DNA of 64,000 nt from Thermothielavioides terrestris NRRL 8126 (lineage: Eukaryota > Ascomycota > Sordariomycetes > Sordariales > Chaetomiaceae), in contig NC_016461.1 in assembly GCF_000226115.1 (NCBI RefSeq), positions 2,356,001-2,420,000 of the forward strand, read 5' to 3'. How positions within the stretch are numbered: the stretch's first letter is position 1; each line of letters begins with the position of its first letter. Below the pieces are notes generated by a model that saw only the letters and a list, made by a program, of their open reading frames with translations, had not been told where the DNA came from and searched no databases. Positions 41,125 to 53,125 of this stretch are shown here, one piece after another. The position numbers were made by a program, and so were the translations under genes.

Positions 41125-43600
41125 AAGGTGTCCGGCCATGAGTTTTGCGTCTTGTTTAGAATACCCAGCTGTCGGCGGGGAAACTCGGGTTCGCATTTGG
41201 CGGTTCGGAGGCTGGAACGGCTTTGCTTTGCGGTTGCAGTTTGTAATCAGGTTTTTCTCTCTCTCCGTCTTGTCTTCCTTTCCTATCCGTTGTCGACGCA
41301 GTTCTCGGGGAAAAGACTTTCGATTATCGGCCGGCGACGACCAACTCTTCTCTCAGCAACGCGCCCCCTCAACATCCCCAGTTTAATCATCCGGCGGCGT
41401 TTCGAAGTCTGCAGCGCGGTCAGGTTCATCACAAACTGATGTTCCTCGTGCCGTTCTCTCATCCAGCAAAGGAAACAGCCCGCCCCGTATGGGAGCACGA
41501 CAACGCATAACGCTTTTCCGGCGTTAGACGAGTTCAGATTTGGAGCCGCAAGGCCGGGCATGGTTGGCAAGAGCTGTTCCTTGAGTGGCACTCGCCACAC
41601 ACAGGAAATAGCGAATGAAGGAAAGGGCGAGGCTCGTTTCAGAGAAGGCACTTCTTCTGAAATACGTTTTTGTTGTGGGGGAGTGTGGAGGGGGCGCGGG
41701 CGTGGTGTGTAAGGTGTGGGCAGTTTGTATCTCGCAGATCTCAGATTTTCTGATGACAATCCCGACGAATAATGAGAAGCAGATCAAATGAATGAGAGGT
41801 ATAAATCAAGTGGAAGAGACACCGGCGATTCCACCGGTGCGGTGCACCTCTCGCTGCTCGCCGCGGTTCAGAGACCCGGGCGCAGAGAGAGCCATGCCAA
41901 GCCGGGACCGAATTAGGCGTGTCCGCCAGGCGCCTTGCGACGGCAGTGCGAGATGAGAAAGCCCCTCCCACAACCGTGGCAGGGAAACAACAGGAAAAAA
42001 AGCAGCGAGGAAAAAAGGAGGAAGGCTTCTCTGGCTAGGGAAGCCGCGGAACTGAGAAAAGAGAAGAAGAAGAATTGGAAAAACGGTCTGCAGCGTTCGA
42101 ACCGGGGGGGAGCAGGGCGAAGGGGGTCAAGTACTTGGACTTACACACGGACCATTTTGGGCCATTGACGTGTGAAGGTATCATTGGCTGCTTGGGGAAT
42201 CCATCGACAAGACAGCCGCGCCGCCGGGCGGCGGGCAACGGAGGGGCGAGGCAAGGCAAGACAACGCCCGCCAAATGAAGACAAGGGGGGGCCCGCTCTC
42301 CGAATGGACAACTGGCGGCATGAGCAACGGAGCTTCGAGCGCAGAGCGAAGGTACCTACCTACCTTAACCGCCGCCTCGGTGGCCCGTCCAAATCCGTAG
42401 CTCTCTTACCCATCTTCGGGAGAAGAAAAGCATTTCTGGACAAGCGGACTCAAGTGTGCTTGTTCTTCTTGCTCGGTTCTCCGAACTATGTCCGCAGACA
42501 GATCCTCGTAAATGGAGGGCTCCGACCGTCTGGGTTCGACGTGGCCGCGCACATGTTGATTCGTTCCCGCCATCTTTGATTTAGACATGACTGAGTCGCT
42601 CGGGGTACGCTTCGCTCTGGTAAGATGGGCATGACGCACTGTAACCTCCACGGAAGGAAGCAAGGCTTTCGATGCCAGGTGCGGTCAGCGGTTCAAGCTT
42701 TAGCACGAAGTGCATCCTACTGCGTATTTCGCAACGAGGGACTTTGCGCTAGTTAGTCGAGGGTCAAGTTCAATCAGGGGTCTTCCTTGTCAGCAGTGGA
42801 TGGTGCTTGAGGAGACCTCATTCGCAGTATGAACGTGCAGTTATGGAGATGCTTGCGGACCGGTGCTCGCCCGTTGTGGCTTGCAGGGCTTCCGCCGAGG
42901 CGAACGCCCCGGTCCGAACTGCGCGTAATCGTATTCTGGTGCGTATGCCTCGTACACTGCTTCGCCCCCCAGCGTGATGTCCAGCCGAGGAAAAGGACCT
43001 GAGCTGGCCAGCGTTTGCTCTCTTCCACGCCCAATTGCCGGGGTTTGATCTTGGCTGCCTCCCCGTCGCTAACTGGCCGTGCGTGAAGGGAGGTGGACGC
43101 AAGGCGTTGGCCGTTGCAAATTCGTTTACATAGTATGTTGCTGCGGTGTTATGTCGAGCGATGGCGCAAGCCGGATCCAAGCGACTGTGAACTGATTAGC
43201 AAACCGTGACACTTCCAAGCATCTCCGTTTCTCTCCAGAACCCGGTTGGGTGTGGTCAGTGGGATCTTCCAGCTTGAAGAAACACGGATCGCATTCCCGC
43301 CCAACTAAGGGCGTGTCGGCCGGTCATTTGAGCTGCTCTACCGCTTCCAGAACTCCCATCACCTTCCTCCGTAGAAAAGGGATTCCAGACTTCACATGAT
43401 CCACATAAAGACCCGCCAAGGAGAATCGTCAAGGGGGCCAGGTAGACTCGAGTCCTATTCCTATCTCCCAAGGCGCCGTGAAGTGGCACCTCAGCAGGCC
43501 ATCGTCGGAGACCAATATCGACTCGTAGCTGATCAATGCAATGCCGAACGCCGTCCGTGTCCTCGCAAGTCCCCGCTTCCCAACATGAGCAAAACCCCGA
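41125..43600. other. Convergent intergenic region (arl8 / S16 gene), about 2.5 kb
   Basis: Unusually long for two genes that end facing each other. Frames are short and overlapping. A TACCTACCTACCTTAACC stretch lies at 42353-42370. A purine-rich stretch occupies about 41,980-42,080. I see no domain, tRNA or 5S rRNA. It could hold a non-coding transcript, which cannot be judged from sequence alone. Confidence 0.45.
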
Positions 43601-44241
43601 TCAACGGTAGGACTTCTGGAATCTCGCGCGAGCACCCCTTCCACCGAACTTCTTGGGTTCGCAGCGCCGAGGATCGGCGACTAGCAGGCTGCGGTCGAAC
43701 TGGATGAGAGCGGTCTTGAGGAGGTTCTTGGAGTGCTCATCGATGTACTTGGCGTAGTAGGCGACCTAGAGTTTTGTTCCAAGTCAGTTATCTCGCCGTC
43801 GTCGCAGGCGTAAACCGAGGTGCAGCGGGTTCGGGGTACTGACAATGGCCTTGGCAATCTGTCCAGCACCTCGCGTTAGCATTCTCCTGCATCACAGGCT
43901 CGCGTGAAGCGCACGGCGCTCGGGGAACGTACAGCCTGGCGCGTTGCATAAACCTGCGACGTGTGACCACCACCAGCGACCCGGATGCGGATGTCAACCT
44001 CGGCGAACTTGTCGGTGCCGAGGAGGAGGATGGGCTCGTAGAGTTTTGCCCGGAGAATCTCGGGGGCGAACAGCTTGAGCGGCTTGCCGTTGACCCTGAT
44101 CAGGCCCTTGCCTTGCACACAGCGCGCAACGGCTGCGGTGTTGTCAGAAACCGGTCCGGCCAAATTGCTTCGCTCGAAACAAAGTTGCGTACCTGTGGCA
44201 TTCTTCTTCTTGCCGAACACCTGAACTGCCTGGGTCGCCAT
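43601..44241 (-). CDS. rps16: 40S ribosomal protein S16 (uS9)
   Basis: Four exons on the minus strand: 44193-44241, 43933-44132, 43844-43858, 43601-43765, 142 aa, the standard length. Order: [16 protein letters not shown], then [53 protein letters not shown], the 15-nt exon IAKAI, then [20 protein letters not shown] and [15 protein letters not shown]. The C-terminal Tyr-Arg contacts P-site tRNA. The tiny third exon is required: skipping it removes five conserved residues but keeps the frame. A GTCACGTG site lies about 108 bp upstream of the start. Identity is certain; the four-exon model rests on exact restoration of the conserved protein. Confidence 0.96.
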
Positions 44242-45558
44242 TTTGACTCGATGGCAAGATACCTTCCTGGTGGTTAGTTCGCGGCTTGGATTTTTCTCCC
44301 CGTGTAAATTTTGTGTGTGGAGGGGAAATCGAGATGGGGCTAGCGGCAGTCACGTGGCTTAGCCTTGTGGCTTGAGAGCATCATGTGGCGGCATAGGTGG
44401 TTACGGAATAGAGTGGGTCCGTCCAGATCTGTTCCAGAAGACAGGGGCCATGGTCAAATGTGGGCCGCCCGCCGTGACCCGGACTTTGCTCCAGCATCAG
44501 CATCAGCGCCAAGCTGAGCCACCAGCGTTATCCTTCGAGGACCGGCTAGGAAGATTGCACTCCGAATGAAGGCGAGAAGAACGCAACAGAAAAAAATAAA
44601 GGAAAAAAGAAAAATGGGCTTACCGGTAGGCATAGGTACCTGACCCTCGGTATTCTTATCTGGCCGGGAACTTGTGTAATTGGTTCTCCCTACAGCGAAT
44701 TGTCCTTGAGCTTGTGAAAGTTCTCAACGGGAAAGGTTCCAGATACGGGAAGTGATTGGCACAAAGGAGCATCAGGGCGCGCGTTTCCGCCTCCAGACTA
44801 CTCGGTAGCCCTTTCGCCGTATGGAATACGGGTGTTTTCAGTCAGGTGTGAACAAATCGAGGAAGCTGCTTCTGGAATAGATCGTGTACAAGGGTCACAG
44901 AACGGAGGTATTGGTGGCCGAACTTCCTGCGCCTCAAAACGGCTCCGTCCGGTGTCCTCCAGTGGCCGCAACCTGGCGGTCAACTCAGACAAGTCGGCAG
45001 CCACCCATTCATTCGGTTGGTTAAAGTACGGAACTTCGGAGGAACTACGCAGTAGGTGTTTTGTTGCCGGGCTTGTACATGGCTGCCCATTGGCAGGCGG
45101 CCTCAAGATCTCTGGGATGTTCGGATGCCAGAACAGCCGGCTGACCGGTGGCTCAGCCGCCACAATGACAAAACTGAACGGATGCCCTCGGATGCCCACG
45201 TATGTCAACGTATGCCAAGCTTCGAAGTCCCACTGTGCGTCCAAGCCCAGCCGTTGGTTTCCCCCACACTCATTGCACACTCATTGTTGGCGGCGCGGCA
45301 GCAGAGAGGCATTGGTTTCGCTGCTTGATCCACAGTGCTGAAACGGAGACCGCACGCCGCCGCCCGGCTGGCTTGACGCAACCATATCTACCTGCCCTTT
45401 CGCCCCCCTCTCCCCAGCTTTCTACCTGACTTACCATCACCATCAACACACCCCACATTCAGCGATTTACCATTTCCTCAATTCCTCACCGGCTGTTTTG
45501 CGAGCTTGCAAACGTAGCGCATCGCTGGGCGTCCGGCGAATTCACACAGAACTGCACG
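44242..45558. promoter_or_regulatory. Divergent promoter region (rps16 / Rcr-like gene)
   Basis: The rps16 side carries GTCACGTG at 44349-44356. An A-rich run lies around 44583-44612. The Rcr-like leader side (after 45350) is pyrimidine-rich. Frames up to 169 codons overlap in both directions and match nothing. Confidence 0.5.
44349..44356. promoter_or_regulatory. CDEI/Cbf1-type E-box GTCACGTG in the rps16 promoter
   Basis: Exact RTCACGTG match 108 bp upstream of the rps16 ATG. Cbf1-type sites are known in ribosomal-protein promoters of some ascomycetes (Candida albicans), so among the copies in this window this one has the best context. Confidence 0.5.
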
Positions 45559-46150
45559 ATGGCGCCTCTCATTGAGCAGGTCGCTGCATTGGTAAAGCGA
45601 GACGACTTGTAAGTGCGAGTCGGGTGTACCCGCCGCGCAAACATCCAGACTGGCTGACACATTTCTAGTTGCGGTCCCGGCCGGTATCGTCTAGCCGATG
45701 GCACGTGTGTCACATATTCCTCCTGGTACTGGTGGGGAAGATGGGTGCTCGCGGCGATTTTGATCCTGTTGGCCTTCATCATCTTTGCTATCCTTTTGTA
45801 CGTCTACTTGCCTACCCTTAATCCGTCTCGCCCATGGGCAAGTGCCGACCAACTAACTTGTTTTTCTGCACAGCCGCAATTCGCGCCGCCGCAGGAGACA
45901 AGGTCAGCAGCCTTTGTACGGAACCGGCTGGATGGCGCCCGCGCCTGCCTATTACCCCCCGCCCCCGCAGTACTCTCAGCAGGATCCGAACACGGGCCCT
46001 GGCGGCTACAAATACGGCGGTCAGGCCGATGGGTACTTCGGCGGCAACCAGGAAGGCATCCAGCTCCAGCAGCCGGCGTCCACCTACCACCGTGGCGCCG
46101 ATATCGACTATGCGCCGCCTCCGGGACCTCCCCCGAACACCACCAAGTAA
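45559..46150 (+). CDS. Rcr-family membrane protein (chitin synthesis regulation / Congo red resistance)
   Basis: Three exons: 45559-45608, 45669-45797, 45874-46150, 151 aa. A short lumenal part (MAPLIEQVAALVKRDDF) leads to CGPGRYRLADGTCVTYSSW, the family's WYWWGRWV motif and one membrane span (LAAILILLAFIIFAIL). A basic stop-transfer (RNSRRRRRQGQQ) and a Pro/Tyr/Gly-rich cytosolic tail follow. The tail contains PPPPQY, a PPxY motif that in yeast Rcr1 recruits the Rsp5 ubiquitin ligase. Yeast Rcr1/Rcr2 act in the ER/endosome on chitin deposition and plasma-membrane protein sorting. Both junctions complete codons cleanly (DD|F and IL|F). Family assignment rests on the WGRWV motif and architecture. 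Confidence 0.85.
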
Positions 46151-48353
46151 GAGACATGGTTTATAGTCGCTAGAGAGCGGGGGAATGGAGTGTCTGGACA
46201 GGAGAGCACATTTTCTTTTTTTTTTTTTTTTCTCTCTACAAGCGGAGGGTGGCAAAATTCGGGATGGCGGGAAGGCGTTACAGCGATGCTTCGGTATGCT
46301 CCTAGGTGGACGCGAACCTCTTTTCACGGCGCTACAGTCTGGACGGCGCAAGACGTGAAGGACAATGGGAACTGGTTGGTTGGTTGGTTGGTTTGGAGGT
46401 CCAAAGAACCTCGATAATTACTAGGTTCCTCCCAATGGACGGACCCTCCATGGCCAAGCGACGTTTCCCCTTTAACTGTTAGTTTTATCCATATTCCTTG
46501 ATCTCCCGATAAGTCGTGACTGAAGTGACACCTTTCGCACCCAAGAACATATGACGTCGAAGAAGCGCAGGAACCGCGAGAAAGTTTAACGTTAAATGGA
46601 TCATGAACCGGCTCCACAATTCCAGAGGAGGAGCAGGATGGTAGCAGGAGGAAGAGCTTCCCGCCGAGTTCTCCACATGGCGGATGTGTTGGTCGGGATG
46701 GAGACGCAGTGCTCGTTGCACTGCGGCTTGTCATCGGGTATATGGAATATGTGCAGCGTTTTGCAGGATGGAAGGTCAGTTGGTCGCTTCAGCTACCATC
46801 TCGATTTGCAGCTAAGTGATACATACCTTGTGAGACAAACAAGACGCTATCAACGCATCAGCATAATCGTCCGTCACTGGACCCTGACAGAGCATTGTCT
46901 TGTCAGAGAGGTACAGGCCTGCCTTTGCTCGACAGGGCGTTGCTCCCGAACATCCTCGCCGTTCATTTCCAATCCTACGTTGTCTGTTTCGTTCCCCGGT
47001 CTGAAGCGGGAAACCCCCGGGGCATCTCAGACTCGACAAACGACAACTCCGGACCCATGCTGACTAGGATCTCTTCTGACTTGCAGGTTGTTGACTTCGA
47101 GATATGTTCTCAGGGTAGTTGACGCAGAACCGGACGAGTTCCGCACAACCGCTGGCAATCGATATGTTCAGATCTTCAACCTGCGCCACTTGCGTCTTTG
47201 ATTGAGTGTGCGGTCGGAAGAAGATCAGTGCCAATTCCGTGGGAATGGCTCGACGATCCTGCTTTGGCGGCTGTCACCCAAGGGTCTTGGTAAAACTACC
47301 AGGTACCTGACCAAGGTAACTGCCGCCCCGGCACTCGGAACCCCGCCTGCTGTCGCCCTTGGGCTTGTCACTCAACTTCCTGTTTCATCAGCGCCTTGAG
47401 GTGCTCGCTCCGAATCTGCCTGCTTTCGACGAGGGGGGCAATTAACTCTTTTTGCATAGATGAATAGCAAAGGTATACCAGCTCTCTTAGAGACCGCGTC
47501 TTCAAGACTTGGATATGTAATCTTGATAGTATGTACGGTTAGGTAAGGTACCCGTAGTTATTCCGTAGTGTATAGCAGGTAAGAACCGGCTGGTCGCTGC
47601 CGCAGGGATGCGGGAGGAGCGGAGATATGGGGCCATCCCACTCACTAATGCAAAGCGCTCTCAGCCGCCAGGCACGTTTTTCTCTGCAAATGCCAGGGGC
47701 AGGCTGGTCCCTTGCACGCACCGCGGAGGGATTTCGCGCGCCCTGTCAGCGAGTCTCTTTTTTACCCTGCGCTGACTGCCAACCAGCGCCGACTTCACTG
47801 CCCTCCCAGTTTCACCTCGCCCCTCAGGTGAGACCGAGCAAAGCCACACTCCCTTTGCCCACGCTCTCTTCGCGGACAATTGCGCCCAGCGGCGCTTACG
47901 TCCGCCCGCCTTTCCCTCGTTTCTTGTTGCGAACACGGCACCCGAATCCCTTTGTTCTGTCGCTCTTTAGGATCGGTCGTTGTTGTTCGTCGCCAACCGA
48001 CTCGACTGTTAGTTCACGCAGAACCCTTCATTCTTTCGTCATTTGCGCCCCTTGCGATTGAATAAAAATAGATCGCTTCGGCCGACGGTGTCGATCGACG
48101 GCTATTCCCTGGGGTTTGCAGTTGAGAAGCGAACGACTGGCTATGCGAGCGGCAGCGGAGCGGCAGCCAGTTTCCAGACGATCATACACAAGCGACAACC
48201 GCCCGCACGATGGATGGATAGCGCTCGTTGGATAATCTAACAAATTGTTCGTGAGAGTGTGGATCACCTGCTCGGTTCCACACATAACCGGTTTCCCCGA
48301 CGCTCGTTATCCGCGGTTTCTGCGCGAGGGGTCAGAAACAAAAAGAGGCAAAG
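46151..48353. other. Intergenic region between the Rcr-like and fibroin-3-related genes, about 2.2 kb
   Basis: A poly-T run lies at about 46214-46231 in the likely 3' UTR of the upstream gene. A (GGTT)n run lies around 46372-46393. From about 47,760 the sequence is pyrimidine-rich, probably promoter and leader of the next gene. No gene supported. Confidence 0.5.
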
Positions 48354-49990
48354 ATGCCTGCAATCGATGTGGCGATGGAGAGGAGTTTGCGGAGGGGGTT
48401 TTTGGATTTGCTGGTGGGCAGCCTGCGGCCGGCCTTCGGCCGCAGGGACATCACAGGGGAAATCTCGGACGTGAAGACGGCCTTCTCCAGTTGGGACAAC
48501 TGCATACAGGTCAACTATTGCAAGTATGTCGACCTCGTCTTCTCCGGGTGTTTTCTACGTCTGGTGCTGACCCGGTGACCTCCAGGTGGCCCGTCATCGC
48601 GCTTATAATCATCGGTGGCCTCATAATCATCTCGGTGGTCTGGTGCATCATTCGGTGTGCCTGCTGCGGACTGTCTTGTTGTTGCTCCTGCTTTTCATGC
48701 CTCAAGTGCTGCGGCGACTGCTGCGGTTGCTGCGACCCGCCGCGGGGCAGTCGGCGGAAGTATCTCGACGAGCCATACATTCCGCCTCACCATGGATACA
48801 AATCACAGGAACCGATGCACGCCGGATTTCCCGGCGCGACAATACCAACGGTTAACAAAGCGGCAGACTTCCCTCAGTACGCCGAGTTTGATGTGGGTGG
48901 TAAGAAGAACGAAGATGCTTTGCCTCAGATGCCTACCTGGGAGAACGCCGAGAGCAAGAAAGTCCTTGTGGAGGAGGAGGCCGTGGAAATGAACGCGCTG
49001 AAGAAACCTGAGGCTGGCGAACAGGCCGGAAGCCGCGGTGCCGGTGCCGGTGCTACGGGGGGAGCTGTTGCAGGAGCAACTTCTCCTACTGGCTCGCGAT
49101 CACCGGTCAATCGGAGCCCCTATGGGCCGCCGGGCCCCGGCTCTGGATCCAACGGCTACTTCGGCGTAACCCAGAGCGATCCATATGCGCCGGGTGCGCC
49201 AGCGTATAACCAGCCGGGTGCGGCTTACGGCGAGGCGGAGCAAGGGTACGGTCGACGGTCGCCGCACGCTTACCATAATGGTGGCTACGATGATGGATAC
49301 AACAACGGTGGCTACGGTCAGGCACACGACCATGCTGATGGCTATGGCGCGGCGCATCAGCAACCCTACGATGCCTACGACCACTACAGCTCCCCGGCCA
49401 ACCAAGGGTACGGCATCGCGCGGCACCAGACCCCCACGCGCGGCATGGACTCCGGCCCCTACGGTCCCGACGCCCGGCGATCTCCGGTCCCACAAGGCGC
49501 GCTCGCCGGCTACGGCGTGGAAGCAAGACGTTCTCCGGCCCCGCAAGGGTCATACGGTTCCGCGTACGGCGCAGAGGCCCGTCGATCCCCCGCGCCGCAA
49601 GGTGGTGATTACGCTGCCGCCAGGCGATCCCCCGCACCGCAGGGCGGTGACTACGCTGCTGCCAGGCGATCGCCCGCGCCGCAAGCCGGCGGCTACGGCA
49701 GCAACAGCGGTGCCGGCAGGTACGGAGCCGCCCGCGAATCCCCGCAGCGGCAGTACTCATCCCATAACGACCCGGTCAGCAGCCCCACCGGCCCCGCCGG
49801 CCTCACCCCGCTGAGGAACGACGCCGGGTTTGACTTCACCTCGGGGTACAGCCGTCCGCCTGCGGCGGCGGCGGCGCCGAATAGCCCGGGGGGATACCGC
49901 CAGCCGAGTCCGGCGCTTGAGGGCCGGGGCTCGCAGGGTGCCGGTGCAGGGGGTTATCCGGGGTATAAGCCCTACCAGCCTCCGGCATGA
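48354..49990 (+). CDS. Fibroin-3-related single-pass membrane protein
   Basis: Two exons: 48354-48523 and 48586-49990, 524 aa. The start MPAIDVAMERSLRRGFLDLL and the segment FSSWDNCIQVNYC|KWPVIA are conserved in this fungal family and fix the 62-bp intron; an alternative frame that reads through the intron lacks them. One membrane span (WPVIALIIIGGLIIISVVW) is followed by a Cys cluster (CIIRCACCGLSCCCSCFSC and more), possibly palmitoylated. A long Gly/Tyr/Pro/Ser-rich tail contains five ARRSPxPQ repeats at about residues 380-460. The function is unknown; such proteins are thought to sit at the cell surface. It lies downstream of another single-pass protein with the same general layout. Confidence 0.83.
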
Positions 49991-51636
49991 GATGCGGCTT
50001 TGGCGGATGCGGTGGGATCTAATGACTATTGGGTTCTGCTCTTGCGTTCTTTTTGCCCATCTTTTCCCAATTCTCTCCCGTTTTCGGGCCTTCCATATAC
50101 ATGGGGATTTTGTGTTTTTTTTTTCCTTCTTGATGACCTTGGACTTTTTTGCAGGGCTGCAGGCGATCCAAGACGGTATATGCGGCGCTGGATAAACCGG
50201 AGGGCGATGGTCTTGTTCAGGGAGCACCTTGTTCACCTGTGTCTTCTTTTCTATTTTCAGTTCATCCTCATCCTTGCTGGGCGGGGTAGCTGCGGTTACT
50301 TCCTGGGCTGTGTGCTCCTCGTCTTGTGGGTCTTCTTGTATGCTGGTGGTGAGACGGCTTGATCGACTACGATTCTCTTGGTGGGAGGGTATGGGACCGG
50401 TCGGATTTCGCACGATAACTGACAGGCGTGCCCTGGCGGAGCCTGGGCGGCCTTGGAGTCGATGATTTCGTGTAGTACTAGTGTACTAGAGCTATGCTGA
50501 AAGCAGAGGTCACTCCATGGAGTTCTTGCTCGTAGCTCATGGTCTGGGCAGAGAACTTGCGGGTATTTCTTGATTTCCCTCGGCATGTGTAAAACACATA
50601 CTACACTACCCTAGTGGCGCGCTTGATATTGGGACGGGATGACGTTAGCGGGATGCCTTTATCATCCAGACTACCGAGGTCAAAGCGACCGCGTGGTTCA
50701 AGCGACCGATGGTTCCTCCAGGCCACTGACATGAGGGAAAGAACAAATAACGGTGCATCCTCCCCCACGTAATCCGTCGGGTATAGTCAAGCCCGCCAGC
50801 CAATCACTCTCGAGGGAACATGGAGGCCGATGCAGTTGCCCTCAACTCTTTCGGTTTGTTGCCAAGGTGTGCAAGGTGTTGCATCCAGTCGTGTCGCGAG
50901 CAGTGGGGAAGCTGCCGAAGTGACCCCCATTAACTTGCGGCGGTGCTCCTCCCGCTTAGGCCCGTCCCATGCCGTACACTAGCTTGTCCGCTTACAACGT
51001 TCGGGGTCCGGCAGCCGATGTTATCAAAACAAACCAGACCGACCACTAGCTCGGGATAACTCCCTAGGACATGGGCGGCAGCATTCTTTAACGCTTTCGC
51101 CCCCTTCCAGGTCGCCGTGGTTGGGACACTTCGAAAACGAACCCCTCGGCCACGCTCGGTTCGACCCCCCGCTCCCCGTCACGGCTCCCAATCAGGGTAA
51201 CAGTCCGCTGCGGCATGGATGATGCAGATGCAAGCTGCGTCCACAGCAATCACGGCAGCAGGCCACTGCAACCGAGCGGCTCTTTGCATCGCCAACAACC
51301 TGCCAGCGAAGGCGGGAAACCTGGAAATAGCGCTCCGGCGAAGACCACCCCGAGACCGTCCGTTTACCTGTTCCGCTGCCAGAATGCGGCGTCGACTTTC
51401 GCGCAGGACGGAGGGTTTCCGATTGGCCTTGGGGAAGCCCTTCTTCCCATGGCTTGATGGAATATCAGGTGGTGGGAGTCCTGGTCTGTGGCGTCCGGCA
51501 AACCTCACCGACCACCACACTTCGAAGCCAATTTGACAGATCTCTTCCGGGTACCTGACTCGTGGCTTTACCTCGACTGCAGCCTCATTAGTCATTCGGG
51601 GTCAGACTGAGATTTTTCCTGAGCCAACCTTGCGAC
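49991..51636. other. Intergenic region between the fibroin-3-related and methyltransferase genes
   Basis: No frame with a recognisable domain. A short poly-T run lies at about 50118-50128. Nothing else seen. Confidence 0.5.
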
Positions 51637-53125
51637 ATGGCAGAACCCAGCCCAGCATCACCACCAAGGACGAACGAGACGGACGAGGCGACGGCTCAGC
51701 CAGCGGGTTCGTCGACTGCGGCTGCGATCCTTCCCGCCTCGCACTGGGAATCGGTATGTTATCTTACGCCCCACCGTGGTTACCGTAGTTCCTTTTGCTC
51801 TCCAGACTGGCGCCTAGCTAAGCATGGCTCTGCATTTTGCGTCCAGATTGCGCTGGAGCCGGAGGGCGACGACGCTGATTCGGGATACAACGACGTGCTG
51901 AGCAGCACCGCGTCGCTCGCCAGCAGCATCCTCCACTATCGTACTGTCCATGGCAGGACCTACCATGCCAGCATTGGCAACGCGGACGCGTGGGAACCCA
52001 ACGACGATATGCACGCCGAGTCAATGGATATCCAGTTCGTCCAACACTGGACATGCCCCTGTACCACGCGGCTCTGACTAATTCCGAACGCAGCCACCAC
52101 ATGTCCACTCTGATGCTGGGTGACAAGCTCTTTTTAGCGCCTATTGGGCCCAATCCGAAGGTAGCACCGAGTTCGCGCCCCCCAGTCTTGGAAACCAGGC
52201 AGGCTTACTAACGCCCGGCAGAGAGTGCTCGACATCGGCACCGGCACGGGGATCTGGGCCATGTACGCCTACGCCAGCCGCTGGCGGACCTCGGACTGCT
52301 CATGAACTGTGAGCTAACCAAGGCGGGTACTTCCTAGTGATTTTGCGGACGCATATCCCGGCACCGAAGTCATCGGCACGGATCTCTCGCCGATGCAGCC
52401 GGCCTGGGTGCCGCCCAACGTCAAGTGGGAGCTGGACGACGCCAACCTGGACTGGACGTGGGGCGACAATACCATGGACTTCATCCACGCGCGGATGCTG
52501 GTGGGCAACATCGTGGACTGGCGCAAGTTCTACCGCGACGCGTTCCGCTGCTGCAAGCCGGGCGGCTGGATGGAGAGCCACGAGGCCTCGCTGCTGTGGC
52601 GGTCCGACGTCGGCATCAGGGAGGACAGCGCCATGGGCCAGTGGGGCCACGTCTTCCAGGAAGCCGGGCGCAAGATCGGGCGCACTTTCCGTCTCGTCGA
52701 CGACGAACTGCAGCAGAAGTACATGGCAGAGGCAGGCTTCGTCGACATCGTCGTGAAGGACATCAAGTGCCCTTCCGGCGACTGGCCCAAGGACGAGAAG
52801 CAGAAGGAGCTGGGTCTCTTCGCTCGGCTGGCACTCCTCAGCGACCTCAACGGTGCGTCCTCGCCTTTTTTTATTTTTAAGCAGCGGCCTGATGTTGGAT
52901 AAACAAAAAAGAGACGAAGGATCCGAGGAAGTGCGTAAGGGAGCATGCTAACCGTAAGCCCGCAACGCAGGATACATTCTCCACATCTGGGGGTCCGTGA
53001 TGGGATGGACACCCGAGGAGATCGCGGTGTACGCGGCCCACATGAGACGCGAGCTGTCCGATCCGAAGATCCAGCCCTGGTTCCTCCGGCGCGTGGTGTA
53101 CGGACGGAAGCCGGAGACATCCTAG
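51637..53125 (+). CDS. LaeA-like SAM-dependent methyltransferase
   Basis: Six exons: 51637-51753, 51847-52034, 52094-52160, 52222-52262, 52338-52852, 52971-53125, 360 aa. After a variable N-terminus comes ILHYRTVHGRTYHA, then HHMSTLMLGDKLFLAPIG, and motif I RVLDIGTGTGIWAIDFADAY. Further conserved blocks: VIGTDLSPMQPAWVPPNVKW, TMDFIHARMLVGNIVDWRKF, and CCKPGGWMESHE. This is the layout of LaeA/Llm proteins, many of which influence secondary metabolism and development, although only some are global regulators. No biosynthetic cluster is visible nearby. The 41-nt exon carrying motif I and all junctions are consistent in phase. The substrate is unknown; it may be one of many LaeA-like paralogues rather than LaeA itself. 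Confidence 0.88.

Noticed and set aside
42093..42110. GTTCGAACC word resembling a tRNA T-loop
   Set aside because: The flanking bases do not pair as a T stem and no D or anticodon arm fits at the right distance.
48245..48585. Upstream in-frame extension of the fibroin-3-related protein through the intron
   Set aside because: It replaces the conserved N-terminus (MPAIDVAMERSLRRG... WDNCIQVNYC) by unrelated residues; the spliced model is preferred.
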